Below, in pieces: positions 7,905-16,018 of a stretch of DNA of 29,142 nucleotides. The stretch comes from Bacteroidota bacterium (GTDB lineage: Bacteria > Bacteroidota > Bacteroidia > Chitinophagales > Chitinophagaceae): contig JAEZCV010000093.1 in the NCBI GenBank assembly GCA_023429985.1, positions 1 to 29,142 on the forward strand. Reading direction: 5' to 3'. The notes beneath the pieces are model-generated. The model was not told the DNA's origin and did no database searches. It saw only the letters and a program-made list of their open reading frames with translations. Each line of letters opens with the position of its first letter. Within the stretch, counting starts at the first letter, position 1. Made by a program: the position numbers and the translations under genes.

Positions 7905-9692
7905 TTAATAACCATAATCCTGGGTCAGTCTTGGATTTGCATCTCTTGATGCCTGCGGAACTGGCAGCAATTCATTTTTACCCGGTTCAAATGCCTCTGC
8001 ATAATAGGTAAGAATGGTTGTTCCGATACTGCTTCTCACCCACTCTACCCTGGTATATCCGGGAGGTGCCGTGTTACCAATAAAGTTAGGCTGGTAATAA
8101 GAGTTGGCCCAGGTTAAAGTTGGAGAATCGTTCAGGTAAAACATATAATCTGGTAGCTGATCATATGGTGGTTGCCTGGTTGACATTTCATTCAATATAA
8201 CTTTTGTTTCGGCTAATTTAGAGGCAAGCATATTCCAGCGAATCAGGTCATACTTCCTGATACCTTCACCACCAAATTCCAATGCTCTTTCCTTTACTAT
8301 AGCCTCAAAGAAACCTGCGTAATCTGTTGGTGTAGTTCCTATTAAACTAACATCACCACCATACGCTCTTTTTCTTACTTCTTCAAAAGCAGTAATTGCC
8401 TGGCCGGAAGGGCCATTATTTAACTCATTGTCTGCTTCAGCAAACATTAATAAAACATCTGAATACCTGATCAAAGGCCAGTTTACCCCAAAATATTGAG
8501 GACCTGTAGCCACTCCGCCTGGGATCCAGTCTCTTCTGAATTTTCCATCTACCATTTGAACCAGGTTTCTTCCAACCCTTGATGTAACTGTTGTTCCTGT
8601 TGCATTTATAAAATAAGGAACGCATGTTACGTCACGGCGTGTGTCGGTTGAATCAAACATGTAAAAATAATTAGGAAGAATTGTAAGTGCGGAGTTTCCA
8701 TTGTTATTGGAACGGGGACCATTATAATATCCCAGTTTACTATCACCCAACCCACTGTTACCTCCACCCATTGCTATTTCCCAGATAATTTCTCCAAGTG
8801 GATCCAGTTGTTTTCCTGCTACATGATTTTTAAACAAATTCTCAAAACTTGAATGCAATTGATGTTGCCCGCTTTGCATAATAGCCAGGCATTCATCTTT
8901 TGCAATCTGATAATAAACTTCAGGATTACTGCCACGTTGCATTCCACCTGTTCTTCTTAACGAATATCCAGCACGATGCAAGGCTATTCTTGCTCTTAAT
9001 GCTCTAACCGCTCCCTGTGTTATCCTTTCATCCCTTGTAACTTCCGATCTCCAGGGTACAAGTGTAGCTGCAAGTTCCAGGTCGTTAAGCAATTGTTCAT
9101 ATATAACATCACGGTCGGTTTTTTCTTTAAAAAGGTCGGTCTCCAATGAACTGGGCTGAAACTGTGCCGGCACATCTCCCCAATTGCGAATCAGTGTAAG
9201 GTAGTATTGAGCACGAAGTGTTAGGGCTTCTCCATGCAAACGCTTCAATGCAGCCTGCTCAGAAGGCGAACCGGATGAATATTGCGTCATCCTCGGAATA
9301 TTGTAAATGCAGATGTTGGAGCGTTCAATGCCTTCATACATCTGGTTAAATGGATTAGCCAGTTGTGTATTAAAAGGTGTTACCCTGTAATGGGCAATAT
9401 CCCTTCTTTCGTTATCGGGATAAGGAGTTCCACCCTGGCCCATCATAATATCGTCATCAAGTGCGTAATACATGCTGATGCGGATTCCATAGCCGTTATC
9501 ACCTGTTAAACGGTAATAGGCGCCTATTACAGCTTTTTCAGCATTGATAACACTGTTAAAAACATAATCGGTCCCGAAAGAAGAAACAGGTTCTACCTCC
9601 AGGTATTTTTTACAGGATGGTATAACCACCAGGGCAAGCATGAATGCCGCAATAACTACAGGAATTGATTTTTTATGCAATCGTTGATTCAT
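7905..9692 (-). CDS. SusD/RagB-family glycan-binding outer membrane lipoprotein
   Basis: A 595-residue SusD-like protein, the lid and binding partner of the SusC channel encoded just upstream. The signal ends VVIPSC with the acylated Cys at about residue 27, followed by KKYLEVEPVSSF, the usual start of mature SusD proteins. Family features include the N-terminal helical part with EKAVIGAYYRL, the TPR-like region with LHGEALTLRAQYYLTLIRNWGDVP, and the C-terminal WPLIRYSDVLLMFAEA block and VKERALEFGGEGIRKYDLIRWN. The last residues, LPVPQASRDANPRLTQDYGY, contain the conserved LLPVPQ and NPxLxQNxGY signature. The neighbours point to pectin oligosaccharides as ligand. It starts 18 bp after susC; no promoter or hairpin is seen in that gap. 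Confidence 0.96.
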   Translation of the reverse strand: MNQRLHKKSIPVVIAAFMLALVVIPSCKKYLEVEPVSSFGTDYVFNSVINAEKAVIGAYYRLTGDNGYGIRISMYYALDDDIMMGQGGTPYPDNERRDIAHYRVTPFNTQLANPFNQMYEGIERSNICIYNIPRMTQYSSGSPSEQAALKRLHGEALTLRAQYYLTLIRNWGDVPAQFQPSSLETDLFKEKTDRDVIYEQLLNDLELAATLVPWRSEVTRDERITQGAVRALRARIALHRAGYSLRRTGGMQRGSNPEVYYQIAKDECLAIMQSGQHQLHSSFENLFKNHVAGKQLDPLGEIIWEIAMGGGNSGLGDSKLGYYNGPRSNNNGNSALTILPNYFYMFDSTDTRRDVTCVPYFINATGTTVTSRVGRNLVQMVDGKFRRDWIPGGVATGPQYFGVNWPLIRYSDVLLMFAEADNELNNGPSGQAITAFEEVRKRAYGGDVSLIGTTPTDYAGFFEAIVKERALEFGGEGIRKYDLIRWNMLASKLAETKVILNEMSTRQPPYDQLPDYMFYLNDSPTLTWANSYYQPNFIGNTAPPGYTRVEWVRSSIGTTILTYYAEAFEPGKNELLPVPQASRDANPRLTQDYGY

Positions 9693-9710
9693 ATCTGAAT
9701 GTTATTAATA

Positions 9711-12700
9711 TTAAAATGACAGGTTTAGTCCAACAACATAAGCGCGGCTTCTTGGATAAGCAGCATAGTCAACACCCGGAGTTTCCGGTGAGCCTCTTCT
9801 TGTGCTTACTTCGGGATCGTATCCGCTGTAATTGGTGAATACGGCAAGGTTGCTTGCAGTAACATATATTCTTGCAGATGCAATTCTTGCTTTACGTAAA
9901 AGAGCTGATGGTAATGTATAACCCAAAGAAATATTGTTCAGCCTTACAAACGACCCGTCCTCAACTGCCCAGGAATGAAGAAGGAAAGATGTACTTGAAG
10001 TACTTGGCATCCATAATTCAGCCCCGCCATTTAATTTGGCAAGTTCAGCGGGATCGGTTACTACTTCACCCATGCTATTTACATTTGTCCACCTGTTATT
10101 CATCATAGAAAGTAAATTGGCATTACCCTGGTAACCACTAGTGAATTCCAGTTTGTTGGCATTGTAAACATCATTACCGAACTGGTAATTAAAGAATATG
10201 CTCAGGTCGAAATTTTTATACCTGAAGTTTTGTTGTAGTCCACCAAAAACTTTGGGCTGGGCCACACCAATAATGCTTTTATCATCTTCATCAATTTCAC
10301 CATCATTGTTAATATCCCTGAATTTCACTCTTCCTGGTGCAGGTGCGGCAGAGGTATAGTCCATATTGTTGGCAACACCCGGCTTTAAAGTGTACACACC
10401 TGCTGCATAATCAAAATCATTCAGTGTATAGTATCCATCTGTAATAAAGCCCCACATGGAACCGATGTAGTCACCTTCTCTTACGATAAAGTCTGCAGGA
10501 CTATTAGAAAATCCCCATCCTGAATTCCTGAAATAATAATCCTGGAAATTACCAATGCTTTCAACTTTTACCCTTCCGAAAGAGGCATTGAAATTGGCAT
10601 CCCAATTAAAATCTTTGGATGAAATAATGCCCGCATTTAACTGGAATTCCAATCCTTTACTTACAGTAGAACCAATGTTTTGCAACTGAGTAGTGTAACC
10701 CGATGAAGTTGGAACCGGAACGTTTATCAAAAGGTCTTTTGTATTATTTCTGTATGCATCAATTGATAAATTCAGACGATTTCTAAGCAGGCTGATATCA
10801 AGTCCGATGTTTCTCGATACAGTTGTTTCCCATTTCAGGTTTTCATTGGCAAGTGAATTAGGCGCAAAACCAGAAACCAGCTGGTCGTTCAGCCAATATT
10901 GGGTAGCAGAATTGAACTGGGTCATATAAAGGAAATCGCCAATCCTGTTATTTCCTGCCTCTCCATAACTAACTCTTAATTTAAGATCGCTGATGGTTCC
11001 TTTCAGGCCTTCAAAGAATTTTTCATTGGATAATCTCCATGCTATTGACCCCGAAGGGAAGTATCCCCATTTATTTCCTTCTGCAAATTTGGATGAACCA
11101 TCTGCTCTTAAAGTGAACTGTGTTAAAAATCTTTGGTCGAAATCGTATTGCAACCTTCCGAATAAAGAAACCAGGCGGTGTTCATTTTCGTAGGACGGTC
11201 TTCTTGAATTATCAATATAGGCAGTTCCCAGGTTCATATTTCCCAGAGCTTTTTGCGGAGAAATTCCCAAAGGAAATTCTCTTGCCAGCTGGTTTTGTCC
11301 TTTTACTCTAACCTGGAAAATCTCATGACCTACAAGGAAAGTGATTTTATTCTTTCTTGCAAAATCACTGTTCATTCTTGAATTGGTGAAAGTGAAAACA
11401 TTGGAATTATTTAGTGTATGCCTGCTTAAGGTTCCAATACTTGCCAGCGGCATGCCGGAACCATTCAGCCTTGAATTACCTGTGATGGAATCATCAAAGA
11501 AATCCTGCTGCATATTATAGATATCATATCCAATCGTGCTTCTAAAACTCAGCCAGTCGGTAAATTTCAATTCTCCAAAACCACTGAGGTTAATTGTTGT
11601 TTGCAGGGTCTTCCTGTATTCCGCATCGTTCAATAAAATTGGATTTACCAGGGCAAGACTGTTGGCATTTGTTTCATCGGCATAATCCTGGTCATAATCA
11701 AAAATATTCTGTCCGGGTAAAAGGAAAGGACGGTACTTGATACTGTGACGAAGCCTGTTGGTTGATGAAGAACCCGGGTTTGATGTTCCCGCACCATTCA
11801 CTTCCGTATTGTTGAAACGTGTATTAAACCCTAAACGTAGTAATTCACTGAAATTATGATTGAATTTAAAGCTTACAAGTTTGCGATCGAAATCAGAAGC
11901 GCGTTGAATACCTTCCTGCTTATTATAGGTTAAGCTTAAATTATAATTAGTGCCGCCTGTTCCGCCGGTAAGCGCAACATTGTGCGATTGCCTGATGGCG
12001 TTACGTCCGAACATCTGGTCCTGCCAGTCAACAAAAGGAACATGCTGGTAAAGATCAAGGTCTTCAAATCTGCCATAAGTATTCAGGAAGTTATTCATAT
12101 CGGCATTGTTGCCGCGACTTCTTTCATACTGGTACAGTACAAATTCATATGGATTCATTACATCAAGCCTGTTGGCCAGTTGGTCAACGCCATACAAACC
12201 ATTGTAGCTGATAACAGGTTTCTGGCCACGTCCACCCTTGGTTGTAATGATCACTACACCATTGGCACCACGCGCACCATAAATAGCAGTGGCAGATGCA
12301 TCTTTTAATACATCAATAGATTCAATATCCTGCGGAGAAATTACGGAGAGAGCATTTTCAACCTGGATACCGTCGATAATATATAATGGTGAATTATCCT
12401 GTGTAATTGATCCGCCACCACGTACCCTCACCATTACTTCGGCATTCGGAGTGCCTTCTGTTCCGGTGATCTGAACACCCGCAAGCCGGCCGGCAAGTGC
12501 TTCCGCTGCGGAGTTTATAGGAATGTCTTTCAACTGGCGTGCATTCACGGAAGAAACCGAACCGGTAAGGTCGCGGCGGCGAATGGTCTGGTAACCGATT
12601 ACTACTTCATCTAATGCATTTTCAAATCCGGAAAGAGTAATGTTTACAGTGGAACGGTTTCCCAATGATACTTCCTGGGTGTTGAAACCCACCGAACTGA

Positions 12701-12917
12701 AAACAAGAACAACATTATTCCGGTCGGGAACCTGGAAACTGAAATTCCCATCGTTTGATGTGGATGTTCCAATGTTAGTACCTTTTACTGTAACATTCAC
12801 ACCCCCGATACCTTGTCCTGCATCAGAAATAACACGCCCGGAAACCTGGCGCGTCTGGCTCCATGCAAAAATACTGAGTATGCAACCAAGCAAAGTCAGA
12901 CAAATTTCTCTTTTCAT
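9711..12917 (-). CDS. SusC/RagA-family TonB-dependent outer membrane transporter
   Basis: A 1068-residue TonB-dependent channel, first gene of the pectin operon, imports oligosaccharides captured by SusD. I take the ATG at 12915-12917; an in-frame TTG two codons earlier is possible but less likely. Residues 1-20 are a signal peptide (ILSIFAWSQ). A carboxypeptidase-regulatory-like beta domain (about 23-105) contains GGVNVTVKGTNIGTSTSNDG. The plug follows with VVIGYQTIRRRDLTGSV, PLYIIDGIQVE and the SusC signature ATAIYGARGANGVVIITT at about 210-230. The remaining part is the 22-strand barrel, ending RAYVVGLNLSF with the aromatic C-terminus required for outer membrane insertion. Divergent from the LacI-family gene, with a 235-bp shared control region holding a LacI-type operator. 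Confidence 0.97.
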   Translation of the reverse strand: MKREICLTLLGCILSIFAWSQTRQVSGRVISDAGQGIGGVNVTVKGTNIGTSTSNDGNFSFQVPDRNNVVLVFSSVGFNTQEVSLGNRSTVNITLSGFENALDEVVIGYQTIRRRDLTGSVSSVNARQLKDIPINSAAEALAGRLAGVQITGTEGTPNAEVMVRVRGGGSITQDNSPLYIIDGIQVENALSVISPQDIESIDVLKDASATAIYGARGANGVVIITTKGGRGQKPVISYNGLYGVDQLANRLDVMNPYEFVLYQYERSRGNNADMNNFLNTYGRFEDLDLYQHVPFVDWQDQMFGRNAIRQSHNVALTGGTGGTNYNLSLTYNKQEGIQRASDFDRKLVSFKFNHNFSELLRLGFNTRFNNTEVNGAGTSNPGSSSTNRLRHSIKYRPFLLPGQNIFDYDQDYADETNANSLALVNPILLNDAEYRKTLQTTINLSGFGELKFTDWLSFRSTIGYDIYNMQQDFFDDSITGNSRLNGSGMPLASIGTLSRHTLNNSNVFTFTNSRMNSDFARKNKITFLVGHEIFQVRVKGQNQLAREFPLGISPQKALGNMNLGTAYIDNSRRPSYENEHRLVSLFGRLQYDFDQRFLTQFTLRADGSSKFAEGNKWGYFPSGSIAWRLSNEKFFEGLKGTISDLKLRVSYGEAGNNRIGDFLYMTQFNSATQYWLNDQLVSGFAPNSLANENLKWETTVSRNIGLDISLLRNRLNLSIDAYRNNTKDLLINVPVPTSSGYTTQLQNIGSTVSKGLEFQLNAGIISSKDFNWDANFNASFGRVKVESIGNFQDYYFRNSGWGFSNSPADFIVREGDYIGSMWGFITDGYYTLNDFDYAAGVYTLKPGVANNMDYTSAAPAPGRVKFRDINNDGEIDEDDKSIIGVAQPKVFGGLQQNFRYKNFDLSIFFNYQFGNDVYNANKLEFTSGYQGNANLLSMMNNRWTNVNSMGEVVTDPAELAKLNGGAELWMPSTSSTSFLLHSWAVEDGSFVRLNNISLGYTLPSALLRKARIASARIYVTASNLAVFTNYSGYDPEVSTRRGSPETPGVDYAAYPRSRAYVVGLNLSF

Positions 12918-13066
12918 ATACAAGCTTGTGGTTTTTGGTTTTGGTTTATTTCAGGAAATTGAAAATCAGCCTTCGCGGGTACAAATGAATGGCTTACGTT
13001 AATTTTTCTTTAACAAGTCTAAAAATATATTCCCTGCCTGCCATCATTATGAGATTATTTATTTAC

Positions 13067-13090
13067 GCAAACGTTACCGACAACGTTTGC
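13067..13090. promoter_or_regulatory. LacI-type operator, perfect inverted repeat
   Basis: Two perfect 9-bp arms, GCAAACGTT (13067-13075) and AACGTTTGC (13082-13090), are separated by 6 bp. Each arm carries the AACGTT core with central CG that LacI-family proteins recognise, so this could be one long palindrome or two half-degenerate operators 12 bp apart. It lies between the susC-led operon and the LacI-family gene and directly upstream of the suggested lacI-type promoter. Most likely bound by the regulator at 13153-14181. Confidence 0.75.
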
Positions 13091-13092
13091 AA

Positions 13093-13125
13093 TTGTCCCT
13101 GAAGAATTAAAAATCAATACTTTTA
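13093..13125 (+). promoter_or_regulatory. Probable promoter of the LacI-family gene
   Basis: A TTG (13093-13095) and TACTTTTA (13118-13125) are 22 bp apart, close to the Bacteroidota pattern TTG-N17-23-TAnnTTTG with one mismatch. The transcript would start about 20-25 nt before the ATG. The operator at 13067-13090 ends 2 bp before the TTG, which suggests autoregulation. Based on pattern only. Confidence 0.4.
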
Positions 13126-13152
13126 GGTCAATTAGCTGCCAAATGACGCTTC

Positions 13153-14181
13153 ATGAAGTTTGATAATGTTACAATAAAAGATATCGCCAAAGCACTTAAT
13201 CTTTCTACTTCCACAGTTTCACGTGCACTCAGAGGAAGTTATGAGATAAGTGCTGAAACGAAAAAAGCAGTTTTGGAATATGCCGAAAAAATCAATTACC
13301 GGCCCAACCCCATTGCACTGAGTTTAAAAGAAAGAAGAACTAGGGCCATTGGTGTTGTGGTGAGTGAAATTGCCAATAATTATTTTTCGCAGGCCATTAA
13401 TGGCATTGAATCGATCGCTTATAACTGTGGTTACCATGTTATCATTACGCAAAGTCATGAATCACAGGAAAGAGAAAAAGTAAATGTGCAGCACCTTGCT
13501 TCGAGAGGTGTTGATGGTTTGTTGATCTCATTGTCGAGCGAAACGGAAGATCTATCTGCAATCAGGGAATTACATGAAAAAGGATTGCCCATTGTTTTCT
13601 TTGACCGTATTCCTAATGATATTGAAACGCATAAAGTGATTGCTAACAATTATATGGGTGCGTTTCATGCAACCGAGCACCTGATCTACCAGGGTTATAA
13701 AAAAATTGCACACATTACCAGCTCTCCATTTTTATCTATCAGTATTGAAAGGTTGCAGGGTTATAAGGATGCTTTGGAAAAACACAAGATCAGTTTTAAT
13801 GAAGGCCTTGTAAAATATTGTAATCATGGTGGTATGATCGTAAGTGAAGTGGAAGAACAGATCAACGAATTATTTAAAGGAAAGAATAAACCCGACGCCA
13901 TCTTCACAGCGGGCGACAGGATCACTACCGTATGTTTCAGCATATTAAAATCGATGAAGCAGAAAAAAGAAGTTGGTTTTACGGGATTCACCAATACCAA
14001 GCTTGCCGATCTTTTTTCTCCCAGTCTTACTGTTGTACGCCAACCTGCATTTGACATGGGACAAACAGCCACCGAGTTTTTAATACAGATCATTGAAAGC
14101 AAAAGACCCATTACCGATTTTGAAACCCGAACGCTGGAAACGGAATTGATCATCAGGGAATCGTCGATAAGGAAAGGATGA
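13153..14181 (+). CDS. LacI-family transcriptional regulator of the pectin locus
   Basis: A 342-residue regulator of normal LacI/GalR length. Residues 6-28 form the DNA-binding helix-turn-helix (TIKDIAKALNLSTSTVSRAL), and YRPNPIALSL around 50-60 is the hinge helix that enters the minor groove. The rest is a periplasmic-binding-protein-like sensor domain, starting AIGVVVSEIANNYFSQAING and ending with the usual TLETELIIRESS. The gene diverges from the SusC-led pectin operon, and a LacI-type operator lies between them. The likely role is to repress (or otherwise control) the operon until a pectin-derived sugar binds; the effector cannot be read from the sequence. LacI-type control differs from the hybrid two-component regulators common in gut Bacteroides pectin loci. 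ATG at 13153 fits the family N-terminus. Confidence 0.94.
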   Translation: MKFDNVTIKDIAKALNLSTSTVSRALRGSYEISAETKKAVLEYAEKINYRPNPIALSLKERRTRAIGVVVSEIANNYFSQAINGIESIAYNCGYHVIITQSHESQEREKVNVQHLASRGVDGLLISLSSETEDLSAIRELHEKGLPIVFFDRIPNDIETHKVIANNYMGAFHATEHLIYQGYKKIAHITSSPFLSISIERLQGYKDALEKHKISFNEGLVKYCNHGGMIVSEVEEQINELFKGKNKPDAIFTAGDRITTVCFSILKSMKQKKEVGFTGFTNTKLADLFSPSLTVVRQPAFDMGQTATEFLIQIIESKRPITDFETRTLETELIIRESSIRKG

Positions 14182-14190
14182 TGGGGGGAA

Positions 14191-14240
14191 TGGTGAATGG
14201 TATTATTCACCACTCACTATTCACTACTCACCATTCACCA
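14191..14240. terminator. Inverted repeats between convergent genes
   Basis: TGGTGAATGGT (14191-14201) is the exact reverse complement of ACCATTCACCA (14230-14240). A shorter hairpin, TGGTGAAT / ATTCACCA (14191-14212, loop 6), uses the same left arm. The right arm runs into the last codons of the minus-strand gene. The stretch is built of repeated TTCAC/ACTCA units. It may act as a bidirectional terminator for the two convergent genes, but no long T tract follows. Confidence 0.45.
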
Positions 14241-15793
14241 CCATACCTCCTCTTCCTCGCACTTAAATATTTCCCCCTTATCACTTCAGCCATGGGTTTA
14301 TTATACACCTTACTTTCCAGCCAGGAAATGATATCCAGGTAAGCAAAGGCTCTGGTTTCAAAACGGTTCTTCTCCAGCACTTTCACTTTATTATACAGCT
14401 TTTCAAATTCGGGTTTTAGTTTTTTGGGTGAAAGGTGAAAAGTATTGCGAATGAAGGCAAACATTTCTTCTTCAATAACGGTAAGGTTTTCCATGCGCGC
14501 CATATAACGGTATACGCTTTTGGAAAGATATTCCATGATATCAAAGTTGCCCATTTCATAATGCGCAAGAAGATGTAATAACCTGGCATAACACTGCAGG
14601 TCGTTTCTCAGGTCAACTTTCCAGTTAATGATCTTATGCAAATAATCAATGCAGCTTGCATAATCGCCTGCACCAAAATATAAAGATGCGATCTTGTAAT
14701 AAAACACCAATACCCGATGCCTGTCGATGAATAATTCGTATTCTTTCAGTTTCTCATCAACAAACGGAACAATATTTAAACCTTCTTTAAAACTGCCCCA
14801 CATAAAATGCTGGTTGATCCTGGCAGTGGTAAGGTAAACAAAGGTTTGTATTTTGTTATTATGAATATCGTTGGCCACCTCCGTCTCTGCAAATTCTTCG
14901 AACTTCTTTAAAACAATTTCAAATTGCTGGTAATTACGCAAATCGAAATGGGCATTCAAAAGATTGTGCATGCCTTTTATGTAATGACCTGTTTCAACGC
15001 CAATCATTTGAGGTTGTGCATAAAACAGGTCAACCCATTTTTGCGTATAACGATAGTACATTAGAAAATCCTGCCGAATAAAAGCGTACCAGCAAAAGCA
15101 TTGAAAAAGATAAAGTCTTTCATAAAACCCGGTAAAATGATGTGCACCTTCCGGAAGTGAATCGGCAAAGAATTTTTTTACCGCCGTTTCATCACTTTCA
15201 TTGCGCGCATGCCCGTTCCTGATATACCAGCTGTACAGTTGGAGAGCAAGATTGGATAAGCTGGTAATCCTTTTTCTTTTTGCACTTACTTCATTGGCCT
15301 CGGCCGAAAGTCTTTCTGCCCTGTTCTGCATACTCCGGGTAATATGCAGGGTTTCAATTTTCTTTTCCAGAGAAATGATCTGAATGAGGAAGCTGTCCTG
15401 GTTATAAGATAAGGCGGTTTCTTTCAGCCTGTCAAGTATTTTCAGGCTTTGTATATAAAGTCCTTTATTGTAAAGTATCAGTGCATAATCAAGTTGTTCA
15501 TGCAACTGCATGGTAATGTTCTCTTCTGTTTTCAGCAATCTTAAACTGGCAAGAATCTGGCGGTAGAGGTAAGACCTGGTATTGGCCAGCTGAACTTTCT
15601 TTATAGAAGGTATTTTTTTCAGCAGCGCTGCCTCGTCATATTCCTGCATTTTTTCAAGTGCATCGAAAAGTTGGATCAGTTTAAGGTCTTTATTGGGAGA
15701 ATTCCGCTGGATATAGAGCTTAAAATTGCGTTTTTCGGCCTTTTGAAGCGAACGTATCAAAACAAATAAAGGGTCTGAAGATCTGTTGGGCAT
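14228..15793 (-). CDS. Uncharacterised helical-repeat (TPR-like) protein
   Basis: I do not recognise a named family for this 521-residue protein. It is rich in Leu, Tyr, Phe and charged residues in a helical pattern, with recurring segments like LHEQLDYALILYNKGLYIQ, YYKIASLYFGAGDYASCIDY and ARLLHLLAHYEMGNFDIMEY that look like TPR-type helix pairs. There is no signal peptide or membrane segment, so it is cytoplasmic. The N-terminus (SDPLFVLIRSLQKAEKRNFKLYIQ) is basic and helical; the C-terminus is strongly basic (SARKRRYGG). Similar proteins occur in Chitinophagaceae from memory, without known role. It stands alone: convergent with the LacI-family gene and separated from the next gene by a possible RNA gene. 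A perfect TAGGTTTG box (minus strand, 15818-15811) lies 17 bp before the ATG and is a likely -7 element. Scaffold or protein-interaction role is a guess. Confidence 0.8.
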   Translation of the reverse strand: MPNRSSDPLFVLIRSLQKAEKRNFKLYIQRNSPNKDLKLIQLFDALEKMQEYDEAALLKKIPSIKKVQLANTRSYLYRQILASLRLLKTEENITMQLHEQLDYALILYNKGLYIQSLKILDRLKETALSYNQDSFLIQIISLEKKIETLHITRSMQNRAERLSAEANEVSAKRKRITSLSNLALQLYSWYIRNGHARNESDETAVKKFFADSLPEGAHHFTGFYERLYLFQCFCWYAFIRQDFLMYYRYTQKWVDLFYAQPQMIGVETGHYIKGMHNLLNAHFDLRNYQQFEIVLKKFEEFAETEVANDIHNNKIQTFVYLTTARINQHFMWGSFKEGLNIVPFVDEKLKEYELFIDRHRVLVFYYKIASLYFGAGDYASCIDYLHKIINWKVDLRNDLQCYARLLHLLAHYEMGNFDIMEYLSKSVYRYMARMENLTVIEEEMFAFIRNTFHLSPKKLKPEFEKLYNKVKVLEKNRFETRAFAYLDIISWLESKVYNKPMAEVIRGKYLSARKRRYGGEW

Positions 15794-15810
15794 CGTAGTT
15801 TCTTTCCGGC

Positions 15811-15818
15811 CAAACCTA
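15811..15818 (-). promoter_or_regulatory. Candidate -7 box of the helical-repeat gene
   Basis: The minus strand reads TAGGTTTG, an exact match to the Bacteroidota -7 consensus TAnnTTTG, 17 bp upstream of the start codon at 15793. No TTG stands at the usual -33 distance, so the assignment rests on one box. Confidence 0.4.
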
Positions 15819-15881
15819 ATACCAGCAAGGGTTCTATTATTTTAACCCCGGTTTCGGTATAATATAAGTTCCCGATTATTA

Positions 15882-15913
15882 TTGCACACCGAAATTAATA
15901 CTTCCTAGATTTA
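15882..15913 (+). promoter_or_regulatory. Candidate promoter of a small RNA
   Basis: A TTG (15882-15884) and TAGATTTA (15906-15913) are 21 bp apart on the plus strand, one mismatch from the Bacteroidota promoter pattern. No protein gene follows on this strand, but a strong terminator does (15968-15995), so the pair frames a transcript of about 76 nt. Confidence 0.35.
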
Positions 15914-15919
15914 CTCCAT

Positions 15920-15995
15920 AAAGAGAAATTTAAGGATCTCTATTCATATAGCAAGCAATCGTTAGCGCCCGCTGTTTCTACAGTGGGTTTTTTTT
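15920..15995 (+). ncRNA. Candidate small RNA ending in an intrinsic terminator
   Basis: The stretch between the promoter-like boxes and the terminator contains a first hairpin, AGAGA / TCTCT (15922-15941, loop 10), a single-stranded middle of about 26 nt, and a second hairpin CCCGCTGT / ACAGTGGG (15968-15987, loop TTCT, one G-U pair) followed by eight T (15988-15995). This terminator faces the plus strand, where no coding sequence precedes it; both flanking genes are on the minus strand. A short structured RNA is the simplest reading. It matches no RNA family I know. The start point is estimated from the -7 box. Confidence 0.4.
15968..15995 (+). terminator. Intrinsic terminator, plus strand
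   Basis: An 8-bp stem with one G-U pair, a 4-base loop and a run of eight T. It is oriented against both neighbouring minus-strand genes, so it must end a plus-strand transcript, most simply the candidate small RNA. Confidence 0.75.
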
Positions 15996-16018
15996 GTCTG
16001 GGCAGCCCCCTTCTTAAT

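Noticed and set aside
12982..13027. Promoter-like boxes for susC (TTCATTTG, TAGACTTG and TATTTTTA on minus strand)
   Set aside because: Three imperfect candidates compete and none has a TTG at a normal distance; the susC start site cannot be chosen from sequence.
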